NCBI GenBank assembly: GCA_963628785.1
Contig: CAVGGQ010000025.1
Span: 1 to 24,470, forward strand
Length of the DNA: 24,470 nucleotides
Direction: 5' to 3'
From: Apopatocola sp963628785
GTDB lineage: Bacteria > Bacillota > Clostridia > Oscillospirales > Oscillospiraceae
Positions 6,487 through 12,992 of this stretch are shown here, piece by piece (the first letter of the stretch is position 1; each line of letters begins with the position of its first letter). The translations under genes and the position numbers were made by a program. The notes under the pieces were generated by a model, which was not told the origin of the DNA, did not search any database, and was given only the letters and a program-made list of their open reading frames with translations.

Positions 6487-6650
6487 TCATATGTTCTGCG
6501 CATTCTTTCGGTTTTTCTGCAGGAATTCGTAGGTCATGCGCACAGCCTGCATCTTGCCCTTGCCGTCGAATCCGTGCGGCTGGCCGGGCAGGATGTGCAG
6601 CTCGGCGTGATCGTAGATCCGTGTGGGCAATGGCGGCGAAGCGTAAAAAA
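6487..6650 (-). pseudogene. C-terminal remnant of an alpha/beta-hydrolase (esterase/dienelactone-hydrolase type)
   Basis: Read on the minus strand and ending in TGA (complement of 6487-6489), the frame encodes YDHAELHILPGQPHGFDGKG and then MQAVRMTYEFLQKN. That is the usual end of alpha/beta-hydrolases: a strand, the catalytic histidine in the HGF motif, and the last helix. Upstream of about 6630 the resemblance is lost, a hairpin intervenes at 6645-6683, and the frame closes at 6736-6738 without a start codon. The nucleophile and acid residues are absent. I read this as the 3' stump of a gene destroyed by deletion or rearrangement. There is no ATG start ahead of the conserved part, so a gene caller would miss it. 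Confidence 0.65.
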
Positions 6651-6683
6651 GGAGCCGGAAACGAAAATTTTCGCCCTCGGCTC
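6645..6683 (-). terminator. Strong hairpin, terminator-like on the minus strand
   Basis: GAGCCG (6652-6657) pairs with CGGCTC (6678-6683), and the stem continues inward to a GAAAATTTTC core. On the minus strand it is followed by six T (complement of 6645-6650). On the plus strand only a weak T-tract follows. No intact gene reads into it from the right, so it may be left over from a rearrangement. Confidence 0.5.
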
Positions 6684-6778
6684 GGATACTTTTCTCAGGC
6701 AGTGCTTTGCAGTCCTGTTTATTGTACTCTTCCGATCATATTATATGAGTGTAAAGAAAATTTGAGGAGGAGCAAGGC

Positions 6779-7456
6779 ATGGGTTACGAAGTGCATATTA
6801 TTCTGGATCTGGAGTTCAATCCTTCGGCGAAGAAGAACCGCGACCTGCTGCGGCAGGAGATCATCGAGATCGGCGCCATCAAGCTCAATGCGCAGATGGA
6901 GGAGATCGGCCGCTTTTCCTGTTTCGTGAAGCCGGAGCTCAACCGCGTTGTCGATCCGGGCATCGTCCGTCTCACCGGCATCCGCACCGACGATGTGATG
7001 AACGCGCAGTCGTTCGAGACGGCTCTCCGCCTCTTTGCCGAGTGGGTCGGCCCTGGTCGGGCGCGCATCTGCTCCTGGAGCGACAACGACTTCCGGCAGC
7101 TCGTCGACGAGTGCTATATCAAGGATGTCCCCTTCCCCGAAAACTTCGGGCGCTGGATGGATTTGCAGAAGGTCTATCAGCACATCATCCGCTACCCGCT
7201 CATCCGCAGTCTGGCGCTGCACCGTGCCGCAGAGCTCCTCGGCGTGGGCTTTTCCTCCCGCCTCGCGCACCGCGCCATGTATGACACCGAGGTCACTGCG
7301 GAGATCTACCGCATCATGTGCTCCGACGGCTTCGTCGCCCGGCAGCGCGCCGCGGAGACCGCCGTCATCACCAACAAGACGCACACGACCTTCTCCGTAG
7401 GCACCGAATGCGCCGAGGCTCTCTCCGCCCTCCTCAGCAGCTTCGGCGCGGCGTGA
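6779..7456 (+). CDS. DEDDh 3'-5' exonuclease (RNase T / DNA pol III epsilon type)
   Basis: A 225-aa cytoplasmic exonuclease of the DnaQ-like fold. The active-site set is complete: D10 and E12 in LDLEFN, an aspartate in SWSDNDF (D104), and the Exo III motif HRAMYDTEVTAEIY with H164 and D169, which marks the DEDDh subclass. The EIIEIGAIKL stretch after the first motif is also typical. Such stand-alone proteins trim DNA or RNA 3' ends; the specific substrate is unknown. The start at ATG 6779 has GAGGAGG 8 nt upstream. The gene is alone on its strand and converges with the ligase-like gene 36 bp downstream, with no clear terminator between them. The C-terminal 25 residues are unremarkable. Confidence 0.88.
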   Translation: MGYEVHIILDLEFNPSAKKNRDLLRQEIIEIGAIKLNAQMEEIGRFSCFVKPELNRVVDPGIVRLTGIRTDDVMNAQSFETALRLFAEWVGPGRARICSWSDNDFRQLVDECYIKDVPFPENFGRWMDLQKVYQHIIRYPLIRSLALHRAAELLGVGFSSRLAHRAMYDTEVTAEIYRIMCSDGFVARQRAAETAVITNKTHTTFSVGTECAEALSALLSSFGAA

Positions 7457-7492
7457 GGAAGGCGGCTGCCGGCAAACTGCCGACGGAACACA

Positions 7493-8803
7493 TCAGTGGG
7501 GCCGATCCGTGCCGTCCGACACGGCGATCGATGCGCCGTAGAGGAGACACCAGAAGAAGAGGATGCGCGGGTAGAACCAGATGTATTCCGGGATGCCGCC
7601 GAGGGCGGCGCCGGCGAGAGAGGCGATGAGCGTCTGCGTTTCCCAACGGTCGGCAGGAGCAGATATTGCACGCCGCGCGATGGAGAGGCAGCGGAAGATG
7701 CCGAAGAAAAAGGCGCAGAACGCCGCGCCTCCGACGAGGCCGAGCGAGAGGAACATTTCGAGATAGAGCATGTTCGAGTGCGGCGGGTCGAAGCCGAGGA
7801 GCCCCGTGGCGTACGGCGCGTAGGCGGCGGAGAAGTTCTCCGGCCCGAGCCCGATGCCGAGCAGAAAATTGTCGCGCCAAACGCGCAGACATTCGCCCCA
7901 CAAAACGAACCGCCCCGACGCCGAGGCGTTGGAAAAATCGAGCATGGAAAGGAACCGTGCCTGCAGGCTCTCCGGCAGGAGAAAGAGCGCTCCGACGCCG
8001 AGCGCCGCCGCCGGGAGCAGTAGGAGCTTCTTTTTATACCACAGCAGCACGATGAGCGCGAGGGCGAGCATGATCCACCCCGTGCGCGAGTAGGTGAGCA
8101 GTATGGCGGCGAGCGGCAGCACCAGCGGCACGGTGCGCGCAATGCGCCGCTTTCCGTTCGGCGCGCGCAGCGACCACACGAGTGCAATCGGAAAGGCCAT
8201 GGCGAGAAATTCGCCGCAGTTGATGCCGTGCTCGAGCGTGGAGCCGAGCCGACGGTACATCTCGTCCCCGATGGGCACATCGGATGCCTCGGCGGAGGAG
8301 AAAAAGTACCTCGCAAGGCCGTACGCCGAAACGGTGAGCAGTGCCGCATAGAGAACGGCCGCCGCCTTCGAGCGCGAAGTCCGGTCGCGGAACTGCGCCG
8401 CCATGAGGTACGCGAGCGTGGTCCCCGTCAGGTAAAAGAGCGTCACGCGAAGATTTCCCGCGCGGCTCTCCGCCCACACGGTGCAGAGAAGCGCAATGAG
8501 CAGGAATACGAGCACCCCCGCGCCGAGCGAGGCGATGTTCAAAGGCTTCCGGCCGCGCGAGGCACAGTCACACCAGTAGAATACGAGCGCGGCCGCCGCG
8601 AACTGAACGGCATAGAGGTTGTTCCATGCCTCGTGCGGCACGAACAGCATAACCATCGCCCCGAGCAGCAGAAACCACTGCGAAGCCGTCATCCCGCCGC
8701 GCAATTTCCAAGGCTTGAGCGGCAAACAGGAGAGCAGTCCCGCCGGTCGGGCCGACACCGCCCCCAACGACGCCGCAATTTTCGATTTTTCCCAGCAGGC
8801 CAT
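7493..8803 (-). CDS. O-antigen ligase-like / Wzy-type polymerase membrane protein
   Basis: A polytopic membrane protein (436 aa from the preferred start) with roughly ten or more hydrophobic segments. It shows hallmarks of the O-antigen ligase/polymerase family (PF04932 type): AAILLTYSRTGWI in the central region, then DNFLLGIGLGPENF, and PPHSNMLYLEMFLSLG near the large external loop. In Gram-positives such proteins polymerise or attach glycan chains on lipid carriers at the outer membrane face. The ATG at 8848 lies only about 9 nt from the predicted transcription start and has no ribosome site. ATG 8803 has GGGAG 8 nt upstream and is preferred. The gene is transcribed away from the pssA-vanZ-MBOAT-DHHW operon, which suggests a shared surface-polymer role. 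No glycosyltransferase genes are adjacent. Confidence 0.82.
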   Translation of the reverse strand: MACWEKSKIAASLGAVSARPAGLLSCLPLKPWKLRGGMTASQWFLLLGAMVMLFVPHEAWNNLYAVQFAAAALVFYWCDCASRGRKPLNIASLGAGVLVFLLIALLCTVWAESRAGNLRVTLFYLTGTTLAYLMAAQFRDRTSRSKAAAVLYAALLTVSAYGLARYFFSSAEASDVPIGDEMYRRLGSTLEHGINCGEFLAMAFPIALVWSLRAPNGKRRIARTVPLVLPLAAILLTYSRTGWIMLALALIVLLWYKKKLLLLPAAALGVGALFLLPESLQARFLSMLDFSNASASGRFVLWGECLRVWRDNFLLGIGLGPENFSAAYAPYATGLLGFDPPHSNMLYLEMFLSLGLVGGAAFCAFFFGIFRCLSIARRAISAPADRWETQTLIASLAGAALGGIPEYIWFYPRILFFWCLLYGASIAVSDGTDRPH

Positions 8804-8863
8804 AACCAAGACTCCCGATGAAAAGATGCAGAGCACCGCAGACAGCATCGTGCGGCATGGTCT

Positions 8864-8892
8864 ATCATATCATCATTGCCGCCCCGCGTCAA
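8864..8892 (-). promoter_or_regulatory. Promoter of the O-antigen ligase-like gene
   Basis: On the minus strand TTGACG (complement of 8887-8892) is followed after 17 bp by TATGAT (complement of 8864-8869). The start would be near 8857. Confidence 0.75.
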
Positions 8893-8901
8893 ATGCGGGG
8901 C
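8881..8901. promoter_or_regulatory. 21-bp dyad between divergent promoters (candidate operator)
   Basis: A perfect 7-bp inverted repeat, GCCCCGC-GTCAAAT-GCGGGGC. It covers the -35 of the minus promoter and abuts the -35 of the plus promoter at 8902. A protein bound here could repress both directions. Confidence 0.5.
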
Positions 8902-8930
8902 TTGCCAAGCGGACTTTTTCCATATATAAT
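8902..8930 (+). promoter_or_regulatory. Promoter of the pssA-like operon
   Basis: TTGCCA (8902-8907), a 17-bp spacer and a perfect TATAAT (8925-8930). The predicted start near 8937 leaves a 50-nt leader to the TTG start at 8987. Confidence 0.75.
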
Positions 8931-8986
8931 GGTAAATTGATATTATACGGATGGGACGCGGCGTCCCCGGAATTGAGGTAAAGGCT

Positions 8987-9547
8987 TTGAACAAAAAATT
9001 TGTAGGATTCTGGAATCGGTCGGTCATACTGACCTATATTGAGCTTTGCATTGCCGTGGGCAGCATCTGCGCTTGTGCGGACGGGCATTTCTGGTATGCC
9101 GTCATCGGGCTTATGCTGTGCGGCATCTGCGATATGTTTGACGGGAAGATCGCGCGCGCCACGAAGCGCACGAAGGACGCCGAGGTGTTCGGCATCCAGA
9201 TCGATTCGCTCTGCGATCTCGTGTCGTTCGGCGTGCTGCCGAGTGCCATTGCCCACGCGATGGGCGTGAGCGGCGCGGGCGTTCTCGTGCTGATGTTCTT
9301 CACGCTCTGCGGCGTCATCCGCCTCGGCTACTTCAACGTCACCGAGCAGAAGCGTCAGGAGGAAACGAAGGAAAACCGCACCTCTTTCGAGGGTCTGCCG
9401 GTCACCTGGATCGCCGTCATTCTGCCGCTCGTGTCGCTCCTCTACTTCGTAAATGCGGACATGATGGGCTGGGTCATGGGCGTCGTCCTCTTCGTTGTCG
9501 GCTTCTGCAACATTGCCCTCATCCGCGTGAAGAAGCCGCAGATCTGA
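8987..9547 (+). CDS. pssA: CDP-alcohol phosphatidyltransferase, PssA type
   Basis: A 186-aa integral membrane enzyme. The CDP-alcohol phosphotransferase motif is present: DGKIAR, then after a spacer GIQIDSLCD, with all metal- and CDP-binding aspartates. LVSFGVLPSAIAHA follows, as in phosphatidylserine synthases (CDP-diacylglycerol plus serine giving phosphatidylserine). The spacer between AR and G is 11 residues rather than the classical 8. I chose a TTG start at 8987 (giving MNKKFVGFWNRS) because GAGG lies 8 nt upstream. The in-frame ATG at 8951 would sit only about 14 nt after the predicted transcription start with no ribosome site. It is the first gene of an operon: the vanZ-like gene begins 7 nt after its stop. 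Another CDP-alcohol acceptor cannot be excluded. Confidence 0.82.
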   Translation: MNKKFVGFWNRSVILTYIELCIAVGSICACADGHFWYAVIGLMLCGICDMFDGKIARATKRTKDAEVFGIQIDSLCDLVSFGVLPSAIAHAMGVSGAGVLVLMFFTLCGVIRLGYFNVTEQKRQEETKENRTSFEGLPVTWIAVILPLVSLLYFVNADMMGWVMGVVLFVVGFCNIALIRVKKPQI

Positions 9548-9554
9548 TCGGACC

Positions 9555-10028
9555 ATGACGCGCAAAAAACGGCTCGGCGTGCTGATCGCCGCCATGCTCG
9601 TGTTTATCTGGGGCAACTCGCTCCTCTCGCGTGAGGTGTCCGGTGCGATCAGCGACAGCATTCTGGTGTGGATGAACACCGCTGCGGAAAAGCTCGGGCT
9701 CGGCCCGGACACATTCACCTACATGAATGACGCGGACGGCGACGGCGTGGCCGAGCAGCCCACGAGCAAATGGATCCGCAAGGCCGCACACGTGACGGAA
9801 TACACGCTCTTCGCGGCACTCGTGTACCTCCGGCTCGAAAGTGCTGGGAAAAAACGTTTCTTCACAGCCTGGGGTCTCGCCGCCCTCACCGGAGCGCTCG
9901 ATGAGACCATTCAAATTTTCTCTCATCGCGGCAGCCAGGTGAAAGACGTCCTCATCGACACCGGCGGCGCGCTCCTGGGACTGGCCGTCGTGTGCCTTAT
10001 ATCGATACGGCTGCGAAAGAAGCAGTAA
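9555..10028 (+). CDS. VanZ-like family membrane protein
   Basis: A 157-aa membrane protein with the VanZ signature: RKAAHVTEYTLFAAL in the middle and DETIQIFSHRGSQVKDVLID before the last membrane helix. The N-terminus has a membrane segment (about 8-25), then an external stretch of about 45 residues with an acidic DADGDG patch. VanZ gives low-level teicoplanin resistance in enterococci by an unclear mechanism, and most homologues are chromosomal proteins of unknown function. It does not imply glycopeptide resistance here. It starts 7 nt after the pssA stop with only a weak ribosome site, so translation is probably coupled. Its place between phospholipid and O-acylation genes suggests an envelope role. 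Confidence 0.85.
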   Translation: MTRKKRLGVLIAAMLVFIWGNSLLSREVSGAISDSILVWMNTAAEKLGLGPDTFTYMNDADGDGVAEQPTSKWIRKAAHVTEYTLFAALVYLRLESAGKKRFFTAWGLAALTGALDETIQIFSHRGSQVKDVLIDTGGALLGLAVVCLISIRLRKKQ

Positions 10029-10049
10029 ACACCGAAAGGAATTCTTCGT

Positions 10050-11528
10050 ATGGTTTTTTCGGCTTTGATCTTTTTATACGCGTTTCTCCCGTTCTGTCTG
10101 GTGGTGTATGCGCTCTGCCGCAGTCTGCGCGCTAAGAACATCTGCCTTCTCGTATTCTCTCTCGTGTTCTATGCGTGGGGTGAGCCGGTATATGTGCTGC
10201 TGCTCGCGGCGATGGCGCTCTTTGACTGGTTTTTCGCCCTGCGTGCCGAGCGCGACCGCGAGAGCGGAAAGTCCGCCCGTGTCTGGGTGGTCCTCGCGTG
10301 CGTCGTCAACCTCGGGCTCATCGGCTTTTTCAAGTACTCCGGCATGGTGTGCGCTCTGTTCGGCGCCGTTCCGGCGTTTGTGGAAAACATTGCCCTCCCG
10401 CTCGGCATATCGTTTTACACGTTCCAGCTTCTGAGCTATGTGGTGGACGTGTACCGCGGCGATGTCCGGGCACAGAAAAAATACTGGCATGTACTCCTCT
10501 ACGCCGCGCTCTTTCATCAGTGCGTGGCTGGGCCGATCGTCCGCTACGAAACGGTAGCGCAGGAGCTTTTCGTCTCGCGCGACGAGACCGCCGACCGTGC
10601 CCGCGGCTGCACGCGCTTCTGCGTAGGTCTCGCGAAAAAGGCGGTGCTTGCCAACGCGTGCGGCTCGCTCGCGGACACGCTTCTTCTCACCGATACCGCC
10701 ATCGGGACCGTTTCACTTTTCTCGGAAAACCTCGCGTCACTCACCGCTGCGCCGGCGCTGTCCCTCTGGGTCGGCATGCTGGCCTACGCCTTCCAGATCT
10801 ACTTTGACTTTTCCGCCTATTCCGACATGGCCATCGGCATGGGACAGATGGTCGGCCTGCACTATCTCGAGAACTTCGACCACCCCTATGTTTCCCGCAC
10901 CGCCACGGAATTCTGGCGGCGTTGGCACATGTCGCTCGGTACGTTCTTCCGCGACTATGTGTATATCCCGCTCGGAGGCAACCGCAAGGGAAGGGCGCGC
11001 ACGGCGCTCAATCTTCTGATCGTGTGGGCGCTCACCGGTCTCTGGCACGGGGCGAGCTGGAACTTCGTGCTGTGGGGGCTGTACTATTTTGTCCTGCTCA
11101 TGATCGACCGCCTCTTCTGGCAGAAATTCCTCGACCGCCTGCCGAAGGCCGTGGGCAGCATACTCTCGCACATTCTGCTCCCGCTCGCCGTACTGCTCGG
11201 ATGGGTGCTCTTCAAGTTCACCTCTCTCCCGCTCGCGGCGACCGTGCTGCGCGGTCTGTTCGGGCTGAACGGCAACGCATTCACCTCGTTCACCGTCACG
11301 GCAGAGGCCCGGAGCCACATGTACCTTCTGCTCTTCTGCGCCGTTGCGTCTACGCCGCTCTTCTCCTCCCTCGCAAAGCGCTGGGAGCAGGCAGGAGCGG
11401 AGAGCACGCTCGCGCGGAAAACCTACCGCGTCGCCGCATACGGCATCGTGCCGATCGCGCTGCTGCTCATCGGTACGGCGTGCCTCGTGGGCAACAGCTA
11501 CAATCCGTTCCTGTATTTTCGGTTTTAA
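10050..11528 (+). CDS. MBOAT-family membrane O-acyltransferase (AlgI/DltB/PatA-like)
   Basis: A 492-aa polytopic membrane protein of the MBOAT family. The catalytic histidine is H333 in LTGLWHGASWNFVLWG. The preceding conserved block EFWRRWHMSLGTFFRDYVYIP and the DFSAYSDMAIGMGQM segment are also present. These enzymes pass acyl groups, usually acetyl, from the cytoplasm to extracytoplasmic polysaccharides, peptidoglycan or teichoic acid. DltB is excluded because dltA, dltC and dltD are absent; AlgI-like polysaccharide O-acetylation is more likely. Length is normal. AAAGGA lies about 9 nt before the start. The downstream DHHW gene begins 12 nt after the stop and is probably its periplasmic-side partner, as AlgX/AlgJ are to AlgI. 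Confidence 0.93.
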   Translation: MVFSALIFLYAFLPFCLVVYALCRSLRAKNICLLVFSLVFYAWGEPVYVLLLAAMALFDWFFALRAERDRESGKSARVWVVLACVVNLGLIGFFKYSGMVCALFGAVPAFVENIALPLGISFYTFQLLSYVVDVYRGDVRAQKKYWHVLLYAALFHQCVAGPIVRYETVAQELFVSRDETADRARGCTRFCVGLAKKAVLANACGSLADTLLLTDTAIGTVSLFSENLASLTAAPALSLWVGMLAYAFQIYFDFSAYSDMAIGMGQMVGLHYLENFDHPYVSRTATEFWRRWHMSLGTFFRDYVYIPLGGNRKGRARTALNLLIVWALTGLWHGASWNFVLWGLYYFVLLMIDRLFWQKFLDRLPKAVGSILSHILLPLAVLLGWVLFKFTSLPLAATVLRGLFGLNGNAFTSFTVTAEARSHMYLLLFCAVASTPLFSSLAKRWEQAGAESTLARKTYRVAAYGIVPIALLLIGTACLVGNSYNPFLYFRF

Positions 11529-11540
11529 GGAGGGTACGTC

Positions 11541-12941
11541 ATGGAAAGAAAAACATCTTCTTCCGGCGGCACCCGCTCCGAAACGGGTGCGAAGCTCTCT
11601 TTCGCCTGGCTTCCGTTCTTCATTGTGCTCGGCGTTATCACGGTATTTGCATGGATCCTACCGCTGCGACCGACAGTATCTCAGACGGAAAAGCGCACGC
11701 TCGCGGCCTTTCCCGAGTTTTCGCTCTCCGCGCTGGCGGACGGCAGCTATTTCTCCGATATTTCCCTCTGGTTTTCCGATACCTTTCCCGCGCGTGACAC
11801 CTGGATCATCGCCGCACAGCGGCTGGAATCGCTCTACGGCAGCTCTTCGGTAACGGTGTACGGCACTGTCTCGGCGGGCGACAAGATCCCGGTCGTCACC
11901 GAAGCCTCGGCCGAGCCGGAGACGACCCCCGCGCCCGAGGAAACGGCATCGGCCGCAGCGACCGAAGCCCCCGCCGTCACCGCCGAGCCGGAGCCGACGG
12001 TCGAGCCCGAAGACGAGTGGAACGGCGAGGAACCGGATGACGAGCTCGTAACGCTCGGCGCAGTCATCCAGATCGGCGACAGTGCCTACACCTACACCTC
12101 CTTCAGTCAGTACAACTCCGACCGCTACGCCGCCAACGTCACCCGCGCGGCGGAGCTTCTCAAGGACAAGTGCCGCGTATTCGATATTTTCGTGCTCCAT
12201 GGCACAACGCTCATGCTCCCGCGCGATTACCGTGAGTCCATCGGCGTGGCCTGCGAGGAGGACGTGCTCGAGTATGTCAACTCCAAAATGGGTGACGGCG
12301 TTTTCTGTGTGGACACCTATAATTCGCTTCTCCCGCACAACGGCGAGTACATCTATTTCCGCACCGACCACCACTGGACGGCGCTCGGCGCGTGGTATGT
12401 CTACGCCGAGTGGGCCAAAGAGGCGGGCTTTGAGCCGGTCTCCCTCAGCGAATACGAAGAGATCATCCAGGAGCCGTTCTACGGCAGTCTCTACTATCAG
12501 ACGCAGCGGAGCAGCGCTCTGACGCCCGATCAGGTGTACGCCTACGTTCCGCCCGGAGATGTGCATCTTTACATCAATTCCGGAAGCTCGGATTCCACGG
12601 AATACCGCGGCTATGAAGAGGAGCTCATTCCGCAAATCATCGGAACCGACAAATATATGTGCTTCCTCACGGGCGACCTGCCGCTGTGCACGTTCGTCAA
12701 CAACGACATCGCCGAAGAGAGCTCCTGCCTGCTCATCAAGAACTCCAACGGCAACCCCTTCGGCTACTATCTCACGCAGCATTATAAATACGTCTATGTC
12801 ATCGACTATCGAAAGTACTTCAACCGCACGCTGACGAATTTTGTCGATTACTACGACGTAGACGATGTCATCTTCTGCCTCAGCAGCGGCCAGGCCCAAA
12901 GCAGCGGCGGCAACAACCTTCTGCAGAAGCTTATCGGATAA
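11541..12941 (+). CDS. DHHW-family protein, MBOAT partner (AlgJ/AlgX-like)
   Basis: A 466-aa membrane-anchored extracytoplasmic protein. One N-terminal membrane segment (about 22-42) is followed by the family's usual EKRTLAAFPEFS and FSDTFPARD region. The signature is FRTDHHWTALGAW, with D276-H277-H278-W279, placing it in the DHHW branch of the SGNH/AlgX superfamily. These proteins finish O-acetyl transfer started by an MBOAT partner. A low-complexity Glu/Pro/Ala/Thr linker (about 115-165) is inserted near the N-terminus, probably a flexible spacer across the wall. The serine partner of the catalytic dyad was not assigned with confidence. The gene follows the MBOAT gene by 12 nt with a strong AAGGAGGG ribosome site and closes the operon at a perfect terminator. 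Confidence 0.92.
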   Translation: MERKTSSSGGTRSETGAKLSFAWLPFFIVLGVITVFAWILPLRPTVSQTEKRTLAAFPEFSLSALADGSYFSDISLWFSDTFPARDTWIIAAQRLESLYGSSSVTVYGTVSAGDKIPVVTEASAEPETTPAPEETASAAATEAPAVTAEPEPTVEPEDEWNGEEPDDELVTLGAVIQIGDSAYTYTSFSQYNSDRYAANVTRAAELLKDKCRVFDIFVLHGTTLMLPRDYRESIGVACEEDVLEYVNSKMGDGVFCVDTYNSLLPHNGEYIYFRTDHHWTALGAWYVYAEWAKEAGFEPVSLSEYEEIIQEPFYGSLYYQTQRSSALTPDQVYAYVPPGDVHLYINSGSSDSTEYRGYEEELIPQIIGTDKYMCFLTGDLPLCTFVNNDIAEESSCLLIKNSNGNPFGYYLTQHYKYVYVIDYRKYFNRTLTNFVDYYDVDDVIFCLSSGQAQSSGGNNLLQKLIG

Positions 12942-12980
12942 AAAAGCATCCGGCTCTCGGAATGAGCCGGATGCTTTTTT
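12940..12980. terminator. Bidirectional terminator between DHHW and M18 genes
   Basis: A perfect 17-bp stem, AAAAAAGCATCCGGCTC and its complement, around an 8-nt loop, with T-runs in both directions. It overlaps the DHHW stop codon and lies just past the convergent M18 stop. Confidence 0.95.
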
Positions 12981-12992
12981 CTTTGTATTGAA

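Larger units (their letters stand above)
6073..6778. other. 700-bp intergenic region without an intact gene
   Basis: No credible intact gene was found. The left half (6073-6300) has scattered stops in all frames and a small 8-bp hairpin (6221-6228 with 6232-6239). The middle holds an AT-rich inverted repeat and a terminator, and the right half holds the C-terminal remnant of an alpha/beta-hydrolase on the minus strand and a second hairpin. It looks like an eroded or rearranged junction. Confidence 0.7.

Noticed and set aside
6315..6929. A 204-aa plus-strand open frame across the intergenic region into the exonuclease gene
   Set aside because: It starts inside an inverted repeat, reads through two hairpins and overlaps the exonuclease in another frame. 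The hydrolase remnant on the opposite strand is the better explanation.
7457..7492. Terminator between the exonuclease and the ligase-like gene
   Set aside because: Only a short GCCGGC-type pairing is visible, with no T-run on either strand.
9555..10028. VanZ-like gene as a glycopeptide resistance determinant
   Set aside because: No vanHAX, vanRS or other resistance genes are near, and the VanZ-like family is widespread in chromosomes with other, unknown roles.
10050..11528. DltB for D-alanylation of teichoic acid
   Set aside because: The partner is a DHHW protein and no dltA, dltC or dltD is present, so an AlgI-like O-acyltransferase fits better.
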